A stretch of DNA of 64,000 bases from Zygnema cylindricum. Taxonomy: Eukaryota > Streptophyta > Zygnematophyceae > Zygnematales > Zygnemataceae. Both the position numbers and the translations under genes were made by a program. This document shows positions 21,931 through 34,084 of this stretch, one piece after another (within the stretch, counting starts at the first letter, position 1; every line of letters begins with the position of its first letter). The stretch lies in NCBI GenBank assembly GCA_037447655.1, contig JBBHKE010002640.1, forward strand, positions 62,001 to 126,000, written 5' to 3'. Under the pieces are notes generated by a model. The model did not search any database, was not told the DNA's origin, and saw nothing but the letters and a program-made list of their open reading frames with translations.

Positions 21931-22071
21931 ATGGGTGATTTGGTGAAAAGATATAATATTATTATCGAGCAATTGTTAGATAATGGTCATGTAACTATAA
22001 AGGAGGACAAGGTATGCCTTTTTATTCATACCTTACTAGATAATTGGCCTCCGTGTTGTACTAGTTTGTAA
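21931..22071 (+). pseudogene. Copia gag (UBN2-like) fragment
   Basis: A 46-codon stretch reading MGDLVKRYNIIIEQLLDNGH, followed by an acidic segment and FIHTLLDNWPPCCTSL, fits the copia Gag pattern in which a helix, an LxxxG turn and a SLPxxW-like motif follow each other. It ends in TAA. The solo LTR inserted about 35 bp downstream. Confidence 0.45.
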
Positions 22072-22107
22072 AATCTCCCAGTGTTGATGAGGCACCTCTA
22101 TTGTATG

Positions 22108-23411
22108 TGTTGTTCTTTGGTCTAAAATAGACTGCAGAAGTCACCCAAACTATCATGCAAAAAGCTAAGCGAAGCTAGGCCAATGAACAATCATTTGAAA
22201 TGCATCCTCCATTTAACATACAACAACTAAGGTTTGATGGAAAAATCAACATAAACAAACCTTAGGATAACATCTAAGGTTTGATGGAATAATCAACATA
22301 AGCAAACCCTAGGACAAATGCATAAATAATGCATATCAAACAAACATAAAATAACATAAATAAATAATAACAAAAAGAGTCCAATCTCACATAAACATTA
22401 AATAAACAAAAGTATATCAATAAACATATTACTCAAATGCATGACCTTATCGGCAACCCTAAAAGTCTACATCTTCGGTCCCTACTTTTCATGCTAAGCA
22501 TTGATGATTAATTTCTAACAAAGCTCATTCCTATATATACACTTGTGAGCTGTGAATGAATCGCTACATGTCAAAATAACCAACGTAACTTCCACTAAGT
22601 AGTATTACATCATGAGAACCTATTATGACAAATAATCCTAACGTTAAGTGTACACCTAAGAGTCAACCAATCATAAGAGTACACTTGTCTGCAAGTACGA
22701 CACTACACACACACAAATTAAACTGCCGAAACCCTTAAATGATCACCTAAATAAAAAATGTCATAATCAATACTAAATTAATAATACACATAAGACATAA
22801 CACTGTTGTTTCAAATATTTACAGCGACGCGTCCGCAAAATACGCGTCATAAGCGACAGCTCGCTTAGTCACTTGTAGATAGATCCACGTAGTGAACCGA
22901 CATCACATATGTACGGTCCACCTAGATAATGCGTCATAAAAACAATGTGATCTCTTAAAAATATCGGCGGACGCCGTCCGCCCTCCACGTGTACCATGAC
23001 CAACTTGCCGAAATCAAACCGTACGATCCAAATCCTGTCCGTACCGAAATCACGTACTTCGTCATAAAATGTCGCCTGCCGAAATTAGAGTACACATGTC
23101 AAATAAGACGAACCGTACCGGCGTCGTCCCTTTTAATAAATGTCGCCTGTCCCATTATGGTTTGTACTTACGACGAACACTTTAAAAACATTTCGAACAT
23201 TAATCGTCGGATCGATTCGCGATCCGCCGTCCATTTCCTATCACATTTCGCGCCACTCAATTACCCCATTAAATTTACTCGTACATTTAATTCCCCCCGA
23301 ACCGCAAACTGTTCAAAACTCCACAGTACATCATGTAAAATATATACGCACGAAACATCGCGTGCGCATTAAATTTCACATAGGCACGAAACTAAATCTT
23401 CAAAAACAACA
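22108..23411 (-). repeat. Solo LTR (family R2), intact with target duplication
   Basis: 1,304 bp bounded by TGTTGTTCTTTGG on the left and CTTCAAAAACAACA on the right, that is TG...CA with 7-bp terminal inverted repeats. GTATG at 22103-22107 and 23412-23416 is a perfect 5-bp target duplication. A second copy in inverse orientation lies at 62331-63644. The solo state implies recombination between the two LTRs of a full element. The internal sequence of that element is not in the window, so its class is unproven. ORFs inside it are not conserved. Confidence 0.85.
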
Positions 23412-23855
23412 GTATGTGTCCTGACTGTCGAAGGCAATCGTCGACGAACATGGGTGGAGTGACATTCTGTGAAGACATACATTTTTGTCCATCATTACTT
23501 CACGATTGATTGTCATTACCCTATCTACCATCTGTAAGGTTTATATACCACTCCATGACTCTAGTAGCAATATGTCCTCTCTGCCGTGGATTGTTATCGA
23601 GGAACTTCTTTTTCTTAGACCATGTCGCGGACCAGCTGTCCAATCACATGGTTTATAGACCCTCACATGGTTCATAAACCCTCCCCAGATAATAGTATGG
23701 TTCGACCAATCCTCGATAAGAACCAATTGTTGATGATCAACATACGCTTGGGGGGCTGTCCGTTACTTGCTAACCATGGCCAGGACAATCTTTTTTTTCA
23801 TTGTTGTTTTCTTATACGACGTTTATAGCCGGTTGTGCATGGTCGTCAGAATAAG

Positions 23856-24125
23856 GGGGGAACAGGGAGAAAGGTGGAGGGAGGGAGGGACAGGAGGGAG
23901 GGAGATGGAGGGAGGAGGGAGGGATGGTAAGCGAGGGAAGAAAGGTAGGAGGAAGTTCGAAGAGGGCCAGGGGAAACCGGTGGGAAAAAGAGGAAGGGAA
24001 GGACAAAGGAAGGGGACGGATAGGGAATGAGGGAGCGAATGAGGGGAAGGTGGAGGGAAGGTAAAATAAGAGGGAAGGAGGAAGGAAAAAAAAACGAGAG
24101 AGGGAGGGAGGGAGGGAGGAAAGGA
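23856..24125. repeat. Polypurine tract (GGGA/GGGAGG repeat)
   Basis: About 270 bp of almost pure purine on the plus strand, with many GGGAGGGAGGG runs. The long proline/serine-rich ORFs on the minus strand are artefacts of it. Confidence 0.9.
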
Positions 24126-25217
24126 AGAACCAATCTAACGCACTTTTGTATGTGTCAGTCAATTGTCACCTGCCATATTACAACCAACCGCATAGACAGA
24201 AAAACCACATACACAACAAATATTAGTTCTATGTATTCTTCACTTTGCTCGAGTGAGGCTGAGACAAATCACTAGATTTGAGCTATTTTAGTTTGACAAA
24301 GACAATGGAAAAAATAATAGAACAGTAAAATGCAAACTACATAAATTAAAAATAATCTTTTTTAAAGATGAATTAAAAATAGTAAAAAAAAATCATGAGA
24401 TTTCAGAGTTGTATTTTGACGTCGGACAATGGGGTTTCAGTGTACCTTTTTGGGCGTTGAGGATTTGACAATATTTGAGTTTTTTTGTTACAAGTGGAGG
24501 CTTCTGATACGCCGACTGGGTTCTTGTTTGTCGTAATACGAACGTAATGATTAATATTTTTTTTTGTAAAGGACACCTTTGCAATTGTAAAACTGAAAGT
24601 TAATTTTAGTCCAAAATTTGATATTTATGATCGATAATTCTGCAAAAGACACTTCTGTTTGAGTTTGACTTTTACCCTGTGGATTAAATAAACAAAATTT
24701 TCTTATGATCGAAATATACAATAAATTTCACAAACTGACTCTTATAGTTAAATATTAAGAATGGTATTTTTTTTTCCCGTTTAGTGTAAGCCGGGAGCTC
24801 GGTGTGACTTCAAAATCCTTCGCTTTTTTTTGCAACCCGCGCTGCCTGCGCTTTATACTTCGACCATTATACGGTACGTATAGAAAGTACAAGTGCAGTA
24901 CGTTTTTTTATAACGTACGGCACGATCATATAGCATCCGGTATACTGCTTCCCGCAGAGAGCAAACGGCGGCAGACGGCCGATACAGGCCGAAACGAGGA
25001 GACTCGCGGAGGGTCGAGGAGAATAACGTCGACCGCCGGATAACCTCGCGGAGACTCCCGCGGATGCCGGTTCGACACATTTGGAATTGACCCGCGAATA
25101 CGTCACCGGGTCAGGTATACCTGTCCTAGCTGGCAGCGTACGACGTCTCGCGGGAGGACGCAACCAGATAAATAGGCCGTTCAGCGACGGCCGATGTTCA
25201 AATGCTTCAATTTTTTT
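24126..25217. other. Intergenic sequence with an embedded GC-rich patch
   Basis: 24130-24790 is AT-rich without recognisable features. 24940-25180 is markedly GC-rich and full of CGCGGA/GACTC motifs, including an inverted TGACCCG...CGGGTCA pair near 25087-25115. No gene was recognised. It ends where Copia-B1 homology starts at about 25218. Confidence 0.4.
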
Positions 25218-25231
25218 AAAGCGCTTCAATT

Positions 25232-28174
25232 TTATGTAAATACCCATTTACACCCAATGGGTTTTCTATCTGGTGGACAGTCCACCAGCTCCGAAGTATT
25301 TGCCTCCATGATTGAAGCCATCTCATCATTTATGGCTTTGACCCACCTTTCTTTCTCCGAACTGTCTATTGCCTCCGAGTATGACTGAGGCTCATCAGGA
25401 TGAGAAAGCTCTGTTACCTTGCAAGCAGCCTGTTTTTCTTGAAGCCTTTTGCTGCTCCTCCTTCCTCCCTCAAAGTCCGAAGCTGGAATGGAGGGAAGTC
25501 TTGGATTCCTCCGAACTGTCTCATCAGCTCCCCTATCCATTGGAACCGGTTCTGACTCCTCTTCCTCTCTCTCCTTAAAGGGTGTAGGAATATGAGGAGA
25601 TTTTGGTATATCTCCCCCATCTTTTATCTCCTCTAGATCTGCAATCATGTTTTCACTAGTGTCCCTTTTGGGAAGATCTAAGTCCTCCTCACTCTCGGAC
25701 TCAAAGCTGATTCTGATTTTTTTAGTGTATTTGAAGGGATCAAAAGACTTCCATTCATCCATGACAACTAGATGGTTTACCAGAATGATATCTTGTTTAG
25801 CTAAGTCATAGACTCTATAACCCTTGACATCCTCATCATATCCCACAAAATATCCTGGATTCCCTTTAGCATCTAGTTTCCAATTTTTCTTATCTGTGTC
25901 AAGACTGTAAACTTGACTACCGAATACTTTCAAGTGGGAAACATTCGGTTTCTTTCCAACCCATCTCTCATAAGGGGTCATTCCTTTAACAGCTGTGGTG
26001 AGGACTCTATTGTTAATGTAGTTAGCACAGTTCATGGCCTCTGCCCAAAATCTTCTTCCTATTTTCTTATCTGCCAACATGCATCACACACTATCTCCCA
26101 AAGTCCGGTTTAACCTCTCAGCTACCCCATTTTGTTTTGGATTTTTTCGATACAGTTTTCTGATGTTGAACTACCTCATCTCTCAAATAATCCTCAAACT
26201 GGTTAGAGGTGTACTCTCCCCCATTATCACTCCTTATTCTCTTAATGGGGGTTCCGTGTAACTTCTCACTCCAGGCTTTGTATTCTTTAAAGTATTTTGG
26301 TGTTTTAGACTTTGTTTTCAGGAAGTAGACTCTAGAATATGTGGACCAATCATCAGTAATTGTCAACATATACCTCTTTCCCCTAACCGAAGGCACCGTT
26401 GCTGGTCCCCAGATATCTGTGTGGACCAAATCTAGTACTTTCTCACCTCTATATGTAGCAGTTTTGGGAAAGGGAAGTCTGTGAGCCTTACCTTGGGTAC
26501 AACCACTACAGTCATCCATCATCTCATTATCCCCAAACTGAATGCCCTCTACAACACCCAGCTTCTTCATTTCCCTCAGTCTATCAAAATGCACATGTCC
26601 CAAACGCTTATGCCAGATCATCAAGCTCGGAACATCACCATAGTAAGCACTCTTCTTTTCATTACTTAGGTTAAGCGTAAACATTCCTTGGCTACCATTA
26701 TCAGCTGTGAAGTAGACTTCATCTCCATACTTAGTTGTAAAGACTCCCTTTCTAGTGAAGGTATCAAAATCCTTGTCATCTAACATAGAAGTAGACACAA
26801 GATTCTTACTCAATAGAGGAATGTAGAGCACATCTGAGAAGGTGAGAATAAAGGTCTTACCCTCCACTAAGACTTTCAGATCTACGGATCCCACTAGATC
26901 TGTGGTAACTACTCTCCTATCCCCATACTCTATTTCCACAGTAGGGATCTTTCTTAGCTTAGTGAAGAGGTGCGTGTCACGACACATATGCATGGATGCA
27001 CCTGAGTCGATGATCCATCCCTCCTCTGGTGCTTCCCGAATGGCTCCCAGGGCACACTTCTGTTTTCGAGGGATCTCCTTCTCCTCTAGATTCTCATCAA
27101 GAAGAAGCTCCCCATCCTCCTCCTCGGAGGACTCGTCCTCCTCGGTCTCTCCTTTCACTCGTGTGACTACAAGTGCTTTCTTCTTCCCTCCGGAAGAACC
27201 ACCTCCATGATTTTCTTGGAGCCTCAACTCTGATAGCTTGATGCAATCAGGTATGAAGTGCCCCGGCTTTTTGCAGAAATGACAAAGGCCCTTTGGAGTC
27301 CTCGGTTCTCTAGATTGATCTTTTTCCCTTTTGAAGCTGTGGTACAGCTTTTTCGGACCCTTCCTCCACCGGGCAATTCCGACAGCTAGAGCTTGCACGC
27401 TCTTTCCTCCTCTTCGGATCTCAATAATGTTTTTCGTACAAGTATCATTCGAACCATAGTGCTCCACTTCGAAGCATTATCATCCATTTGTTGCACTCGG
27501 TACACTATATTTTCATACTCCTCCGGCAACTTTATGATGAGAGTGTTAACTTTCATCTTTATAGTGCCTGTCCATCGGACACTCTCCATCTCCATGTATA
27601 GACAAGAGAGATCGGTGCAATAGTCCAACATCTTTCCTCCTTTGAAAGTGTAACTGATCAGCCTTTGCTCAGCCAGCTGAAGCTCCTGAATGGTGCCAGC
27701 TCTATAGATCTCCACTAAGGTCATCCATAACTCCTCAGCCTTGAAGATTTGAAGGTGAGAAGTTGCCAACGCTTAGGTGAGGTGCTGCAAAATGAAGTGC
27801 CTTGCATTCATGTTCGTGTACTCCCACATCTGAATGTCGTTTTCCTCGGTCTTCACGGCCAGCGCTCCGGGTGCCATGGCAATAGGAGTGAGAGGTGTCT
27901 CCTTTCCTTTCCCTTTTTCGGACACACTGCTGTCCCCATCATCTGTCTCCTCCGTTGGAGCAGATCGTGCTGCAGAAAACCTCACTCCTCTAAACCCTGG
28001 TGGAGTTCCTTGAGATGGATGTTTCACTTGTCCACTAACAATACACCAGTATTGTTTCTCACATAATGCCCCTGTCATCATAGCTTCCCAGTAAATGAAT
28101 CCAGATCCGTTGAATATGGGTACCCTAGAGGGTGGGCCCATAACCTGCAATTCTGTGTCCTCCATTTGGACCAA
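25232..28174 (-). pseudogene. Copia-B1 gag-pol polyprotein (truncated)
   Basis: Starts MVQMEDTELQVMGPPSRVPI at 28174, with the ATG inside the LTR. Gag continues through GTPPGFRGVRF and a CX2CX4HX4C knuckle (CHFCKKPGHFIPDC, near 27290). Protease WIIDSGASMHMC near 27010. GAG pre-integrase IWHKRLGHVHFDR near 26600. Integrase with RSDNGGEYTSNQF near 26215 and a long linker. RT begins at PIGCKWVF and then stops at about 25232. Frameshifts occur near 27467 and 26118 and a stop near 27773. Confidence 0.88.
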
Positions 28175-29140
28175 GGATGAGGAAGCCTCTAGGTAGTTTT
28201 TGACTAACCCACTTTCAACGGGAGCAATTGATACCCTAGCAGATAAATAGATAACTTGACTGCACCCCTGTGAAGTATGGACTCCCCTGAGTCCACAACA
28301 AAAAGAATCAATGAAAACGCCTCACCATACGATTAATTATCAAGCGGCAAAGATGCCAATATTTATACAAACTTGTTGGGAGAGAGGCGGATACCTCCTC
28401 AATCCACTAAGTCCCAAACCCTCTCACAACCCCTATCTACTGAAGTACGGGACCAATCAAAAGATTGTATAGTACAGAAAAGTACCATGGTTGATGTATT
28501 TTCTGTACGGCGTGTGTACGACAAGGCCATGGAGTGGACGCTTGTCTCCTCTGGACTTGTCCTCACGCTCTCGGGATTCCAACTTCCTAATGACATATTG
28601 CCACGTGTCGCCAAGTTATGTTACATCCGCAAACCGTCAAAGCGGTCATTCCATGATCTCGGCGATGATGTGAGCCGTTGGATCTAAGTCGGCTTTAATT
28701 CCCAGCCGTTGAAAACAAATGTCCGGTACATTTGTTTAGTGCGCACTTAATTTCCCAACTGGTTTCTATGTATCCTATTTGTAATTCTGTTAATCGAATT
28801 AGTCGTCTATCTATTGTTTAAATAGCTATCAAACCCTATGTATCCTAACGGACTACTACGACAGACTGGTAAGGGTTGATGGCTATGCCTCGCCCTACCG
28901 TTCGGAGGTTCGAGTCCTGTCCGACTCAATCTTTTAGGTTGAGAGTGACTTAGGTCACTCTTAAGCCCTGCCTATGGAGCTAAGGCAGCCATGGCTCCAC
29001 CGTCCTCTCTCTAGTTCAGTGACTACAACAAGTATGGGGGTCAGAGAGAGAAGGTGGAGGCAAGCTGCCTGTGCTTTTCTTTTCTTCTTATTTTAATTAA
29101 GACTTAGAAAATACCTCCCCTAAATCTAGTGATTTCAACA
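28146..29140 (-). repeat. Copia-B1 5' LTR
   Basis: Homologous to both Copia-B2 LTRs. Contains the GTAC hairpin (arms 28472-28481 and 28499-28508), a tRNA-like block with perfect B box GGTTCGAGTCC at 28907-28917, and a near-palindromic GAGTGACTTAGGTCACTC just after it. The hairpin around the gag ATG has lost part of its pairing compared with Copia-B2. Confidence 0.85.
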
Positions 29141-29516
29141 CACATGCCACAGAAAAAGGAGACATCAAAATAGAGGTGTTAGTTGATGGCCGAATCCAAT
29201 CACGGACCATAAAAAACGTGCTCTATGTTCCCTCTTTAAAAAGAAATCTATACTCTATTCCTCAAGCTGAGGACAATGGCATCACACCAGTTTGGCAAAA
29301 GCATGGAAAAATTAAACTCATGCGTGACGGAGTCACAATTGCAGAAGGTGAACGAATGATAGACAGAACCTACCGTCTGAAGTGCAGTCCAAAACCTAGA
29401 GGTGTTGCACTTGCAGCAAGTGCGGTTCTTCCGAAAATCAAGCGAGGGAAATCCACCTAACCTGCAATCTACAAATGGACAAAATCCAGAAGCGTCAGTT
29501 GAGAAGTCTGAGATGC
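29141..29516 (+). pseudogene. Copia-C pol, 5' fragment (protease region)
   Basis: Reads EVLVDGRIQSRTIKNVLYVP then SLKRNLYSIPQAEDNG, the C-terminal part of a copia aspartic protease, followed by MIDRTYRLKC of the pre-integrase linker; a TAA interrupts at 29458-29460. The rest of this element resumes at 50500, on the far side of Gypsy-1. The upstream part (gag, DSG motif, 5' LTR) is missing to the left of Copia-B1. Confidence 0.8.
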
Positions 29517-29999
29517 TGTAACACGGTTACAGGATTCAAGTACTTAGTGGCTAGGGCTAGGCTGCTATAGTTGCGGTTCTAGAGCAGCGCATCTGCGTTT
29601 CCAGACCAACGCAGCGTAGCAACATAGCAACTTAGCGGCGTAGCAACTTAGTAGCGCCGCAACATAGCAGCGCAGCATAGCAACGCCGCAGAATGTAGAA
29701 TGAGCGGCATAGTTCTGGAAGAATGTTTCAATAGATCTAGGTTGACCGGGAAGGTCCACGTGTACAGTTGTATCGTACTAGGTTGACTAGCAGCTAGCTT
29801 GTTTAAATAGTCATGTAGGCTTGTAAATAGAGGACTGGAAGTAGACCTACGCAGCGAGCGCAACCTTGTACTCTCTTCCAAGTAATAAAGCGCAACCTTG
29901 TCTGCCAGTGCTGTGGGTTTCTATTGTTGCTACGAGAAGATCCCTGGTGATTTCCGCTGTGGATTGTGGTGTGTTGTGTGCTATATTGTCCTTTTTACA
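29517..29999 (+). repeat. Gypsy-1 5' LTR
   Basis: Starts TGTAACACGG and ends TTTTTACA. The first 180 bp are built from degenerate GCAGCG and TAGCAACTTAG units. AATAAA at about 29884 is a likely poly(A) signal. About 7% divergence from the 3' LTR by eye. Confidence 0.9.
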
Positions 30000-30033
30000 C
30001 TGGTATCGGAGCAATTTCCCGTGACTCGACAGC

Positions 30034-30504
30034 TTGGATGAACACGGCGTATCCACTACAGATATGTTGGCGCAAGTTCTCAAGGAGTTAAAAAGTGTGA
30101 GATTACAGAACGCGCAGTTGAGCAACACCGTCGCAGCCTTGGAGTCTCGTTGTGGGGAGCGTCCTCATGGAGGAATAGAGAAAGACTTTAGGAGACCGAA
30201 ATTAAGACTTCCCGACGAGTTTGACCCTGCAAGACACAAGAACCTTGACACCTCGTTATTTTCCGTTGCGAACTATCTCGAGAATTTTCCTAGTCTATCG
30301 GATCGTGAGAAGATTCACTACGCGGGTGGTCTTCTTAAAGGGGCAGCGGGGGCATGGTGGAGGACATTGGTGGAGGATGATGGGATATCGACCGTCTGGG
30401 CGCTCTTCGTCCAACTTCTCTGTGACGCTTGGCAGCCCGTCAACACGGTGAAGGTGGCAAGAGATAAGATTGCAGTATTGAAGCAACGAACATCACTGAT
30501 GGAG
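30034..30504 (+). pseudogene. Gypsy-1 gag, N-terminal part
   Basis: Contains LKELKSVRLQNAQLSNTVAA (predicted coiled coil) and RRPKLRLPDEFDPARHKNLD, then GLLKGAAGAWWRTLVEDD of the retrotransposon Gag domain, closely matching Gypsy-2. A one-base insertion relative to Gypsy-2 separates it from the primer-site-proximal start, where CTG replaces the ATG. It breaks at the Copia-B2 insertion and resumes at 44204. Confidence 0.85.
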
Positions 30505-30509
30505 TTTAC

Positions 30510-31514
30510 TGCAATTCTGTGTCCTCCATTGGACCATAGAATACATGAAGCCTCTAGATAGTATTTAACTAACCCACTTTCAGCCACAACCACTGCTGCC
30601 CTAGAAGGCAAACTGACAATTTGACTGCATCCTTGTGTAGCTTGGACTCCCGTGAGTCCGTAGCAAAAAGAATCACTGAAAACGGCCAACCAGCTGATAC
30701 ATTATGAGCCGGCAAAAATGCCAATTTATACAAGGCTCTCTTAGAGAGAGAGGTGTTTATCTACCAAAATTTCCTAAGTCTTAAATCTCTCTCACAACAC
30801 CTATCTACTAAAGTACGAACCAATCATATTACTGTAAAGTGCAGAAAGGTTCTAAGGCCGATATCCTTTCTGTACGGCCGGTGTACGACAAGGCTATTGA
30901 GTGGACGCGTGTCATTTTTCCACTCGTTCGTATATTTTCGGAATTCTCGCGACCGAATGTCATCCTTTCACGCGGCGCCACGTCATGCCACGTCCATAAA
31001 ATCCAAAGTGACCATTCCGCGATCTCGGCGATGACGTGCGGCGTTGGATTAAATCCGACATTAAATGACGACCGTTTAAAACAAATGTCCGTTTCATTTG
31101 TTTCGTGCGAAATGACGTTCGCACTAAACCTTAACAAGTTCTATGTTCGTTTCGTCCATATTTTAGTTAAATCATTTCATTGTAATACAATAGTTTAAAT
31201 ATAAATGAAACCCTATATCATCTAACGGGCTTCTATGACAGATTGGTTAGAGCTAACGGCTACGCCGCGCTTTACCGGTCGGGGGTTCGAGTCCTGCCGG
31301 ACTCAACCTTTTGTTGAGAGTGACTTAAGTCACTCTTTAGTCCTTCCTATGGAGCTGAGGCAGCCATGGCTCCATCGCCCTCTCTCTCGTTCAGTGACTA
31401 CAACAAGTATGGGGGAAAGAGAGAAGAGATGGAGGCAGGCTGCCGTCATTTTCTATATATGTTTCCGCTAATTTATTTTAGACCTAGAAAATACAAAAAC
31501 TACTTATTTCAACA
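30510..31514 (-). repeat. Copia-B2 3' LTR
   Basis: 1,005 bp; partner at 43200-44203. Carries the tRNA-like block (about 31225-31304) with B box GGTTCGAGTCC at 31284-31294 and a perfect 20-bp palindrome AGAGTGACTTAAGTCACTCT at 31317-31336. The pairing near the LTR edge is kept apart from one G-T pair. Confidence 0.9.
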
Positions 31515-31527
31515 ACCCCCTTATTTT

Positions 31528-33589
31528 CTAGTCTATTTTTAATTTTTCTTTTAATTCACATTTTTCCTTATAGTATTTTAACTTTGGTGAGGGCACAGGT
31601 TTGGTCATCATGTCCGCTACCATTTCCTCATCAGATCTATATACAAGATTCAGTATATTATTCTCAACTTTTTCTCTTACAAAACTTAATCTTATGTCCA
31701 TATGTTTAGCCTTAAAATGATATTTTGGATATGCTGCAATTGCTATGGCTGCTTGATTATCACAAAACACTTCATGCACTCCCTCCTTCATATACCCCAG
31801 TTCTTGCAGCAAGGACTTGACCCACATCAACTCTTTCACAGCAGAACAAAAGACCATGTATTCAGCCTCCATAGTGGACTGCGCAACCACCTTTTGTTGC
31901 TTATTGCTCCAACAGCATGCACCTTCCCCAACATACAACACATACCCAGAAGTGCATCGTCTCATAGGTGTGCCCCATAACTAGCATCACTCCAAGTAGT
32001 GATGTCAGTGTGCTCCCCTCCCAAGTGCAACCATAACTCTCTGGTTCCTACCAGATATCTCATGACTCTCTTGGCTGCCTCCAAATCCCTCTTCCTAGGA
32101 TCATTAAGACTCCTACTGAGTACTCCAACTATTGCCGCTATGTCCGGCCTGGTACAATTCATAAAATAGATTAAACTTCCTACGAGCTGTCTATAAGGGA
32201 TAGTCTTCATAAACTCTCTTTCTTCTATACTCATTTGATCATCTAAGATCATCACTCCTCCTTCTACACTCCCATCACTTACTTTTTTCAAGTCCATGGG
32301 AGTGGTACAATTGTTAGCATTTTCCATCTGGAATTTCTCAAGCATATTACCTATTGCTTCTTTCTGAGTAAGTCTGATAATCTTCTTCTCCCTATCTCTC
32401 TCCATTTGAATCCCCAAAATATATTTTGCCTCCCCAAAATCCTTCATATCAAATCTGCTTCTAAGATCTGTTTTTAACTTATTGATCTTTTCCAAGGATT
32501 TACTCAACACAAGCAGATCATCCACATAAATTGCAATAAAAATGACACCATTCTCATCTTCAAACATATAGATAGAATGGTCAGAGCTGATACGGATATA
32601 TCCCAGACTGGTTAGAAACTCATCTAGTTTTTTATTCCACTGTCGGGGAGCCTGCTTTAGTCCATATAAGGACTTTATGAGCATGCAGACTTTGTTGTCT
32701 TCTCCTTCTTCCACGAACCCCTCGGGTTGTCTCATGAAAATTTCTTCCTCTAACTCACCATTGAGGAAAGCAGTCTTAATGTCCATTTGATGTATCTCCA
32801 TGTTTTCCGCTGCTGCCAGACTGAGGAGAATCCTTACTGATGGGAACCAAACAACTGGAGCAAAGGTCTCCACAAAGTCAATCCCCTCCTTTTGGGTGAA
32901 CCCTTTCTCTACCAATCGAGCCTTATATCTTTCAATGGTATTATCTGGGTTCAGTTTTAGTTTAAATACCCATTTACACCCAATAGGTTTTCTGTCTGGC
33001 GGACAATCTGCTAGTTCCCAAGTATTTGCTTCCATGATAGAAGCCATCTCATCATTTATAGCTCTAATCCATCTTTCTTTCTCTAGACTATTCACTGCCT
33101 CCGAATAAGACTGAGGCTCATCAGGGTGAGATAGCTTAGTTACCTTATAAACGGCTTGTTTTTCGTGTAATCTTTTGCTACTCCTCCTTCCTCCCTCAAA
33201 CTCCGAAGTAAGAATGGATGGAAGTCTTGGATTTCTTCTCACTGTCTCATCGGCTCCCCTGTCTATGGAAAATGGTTCTTGTCCCGCTTCTTCTATCTCC
33301 TCGAAGTCCATAGGAGTATGTGAGGTTTCCGGTGAGTGTCCTGTATCTTGGATCTCCCCTGAATCTGTAATCACGGTTTCACCCATGTCCCTTTCGGGAA
33401 CAACCGAGTTCTCCTCACTTTCAGACTCAAATCTGATCCTTATCTTCTTTGTATATTTGAAGGGGTCAAATGACTTCCCTTCATCCATGACAACTAAGTG
33501 TTTGACCAGAATGATATCTTTCTTTGCTAAGTCATAGACTCTATATCCCTTAACATCCTCATCATATCCCACAAAGTATCCAGGTTTTC
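31528..33589 (-). pseudogene. Copia-B2 pol, 3' part (integrase C-terminus, RT, RNase H)
   Basis: Open for 536 codons from 33572 to 31962. It covers the integrase C-terminal linker, RT (PIGCKWVFKLKLNPDNTIERY, EGIDFVETFAPVVWFPSVRI, QMDIKTAFLNGELEEEIFMR, YGLKQAPRQWNKKLDEF and the catalytic FIAIYVDDLLVL near 32520) and the start of RNase H (DASYG). A small deletion near 31965 shifts the frame; RNase H then continues to 31528 (QQKVVAQSTMEAEYM, FCDNQAAI, KHMDIRL). This is the best preserved copia RT in the window. The frame is cut at 33589 by Gypsy-2 and resumes at 40934. Confidence 0.92.
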
Positions 33590-34084
33590 TGTAACAGGGT
33601 TAGAAAATTGGGTACTTAGTGGCTAGGGCTAGTTTGCTATAGTTGTGATTTCCGAGCAACACAGTTGCGATTCTAGAGCAGCGCAGCTGCGATTCTAGAC
33701 CAGCGCAGCATAACAGTATAGCATCATAGCAACTTAGCGGCGTAACAACTTAGTAGCGCAGCAGCGTAGTAGCGCAGCATAGCAACGCCGCAGAATGTAG
33801 ATTGAGCTGTATAGTTCTAGAATGAAGTTTTGGATAGATCTCGGTTGATCGTGAAGGTCCACGTGTACAGCTGTATTGTACTAAGTTGACTAGTCGAGTA
33901 AGACCTAGTGAATGACACCTCAAGTAGACCTACACAGCCAGCGGAACCTTCTACTCTCTTTCAAGTAATAAAACGCAACCTTGTCTGTGAGTTCTGTGTG
34001 CTCCTGCTTTTGCTACGGGAAGATCCCTGGTGTTTTTCCGCTGTGCACTGTGACGGATTGTGGTGTATTGTTTCCTCTTTTACA
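33590..34084 (+). repeat. Gypsy-2 5' LTR
   Basis: 495 bp starting TGTAACAGGG and ending CTCTTTTACA, with the GCAGCG/TAGCAAC units and an AATAAA at about 33967. It lacks about 20 bp present near 40710-40735 in the 3' LTR. Confidence 0.9.

Larger units (their letters stand above)
25218..29140 (-). mobile_element. Copia-B1, 5' half of a Ty1/copia element
   Basis: Minus-strand element with a 995-bp 5' LTR (28146-29140), primer site and gag-pol down to the first part of RT, where it is cut off at about 25218. RT catalytic core, RNase H and 3' LTR are missing. Sequence and LTR are of the same family as Copia-B2. Its LTR abuts Copia-C coding sequence at 29141, so it had inserted into Copia-C before a deletion removed its 3' half and the upstream part of Copia-C. 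Confidence 0.85.

Noticed and set aside
23812-24162. Proline/serine-rich minus-strand ORFs and Gly/Arg/Glu plus-strand ORFs
   Set aside because: Artefacts of the polypurine tract.
29565-29881. Cysteine/leucine-rich antisense ORFs, repeated at 50060-50403
   Set aside because: They come from the GCAGCG/TAGCAAC low-complexity part of the Gypsy LTR read on the other strand.
31225-31304. Functional tRNA gene
   Set aside because: B box and D-arm resemble a tRNA, but a full cloverleaf with acceptor stem cannot be built, and the block sits inside an LTR in three copies.
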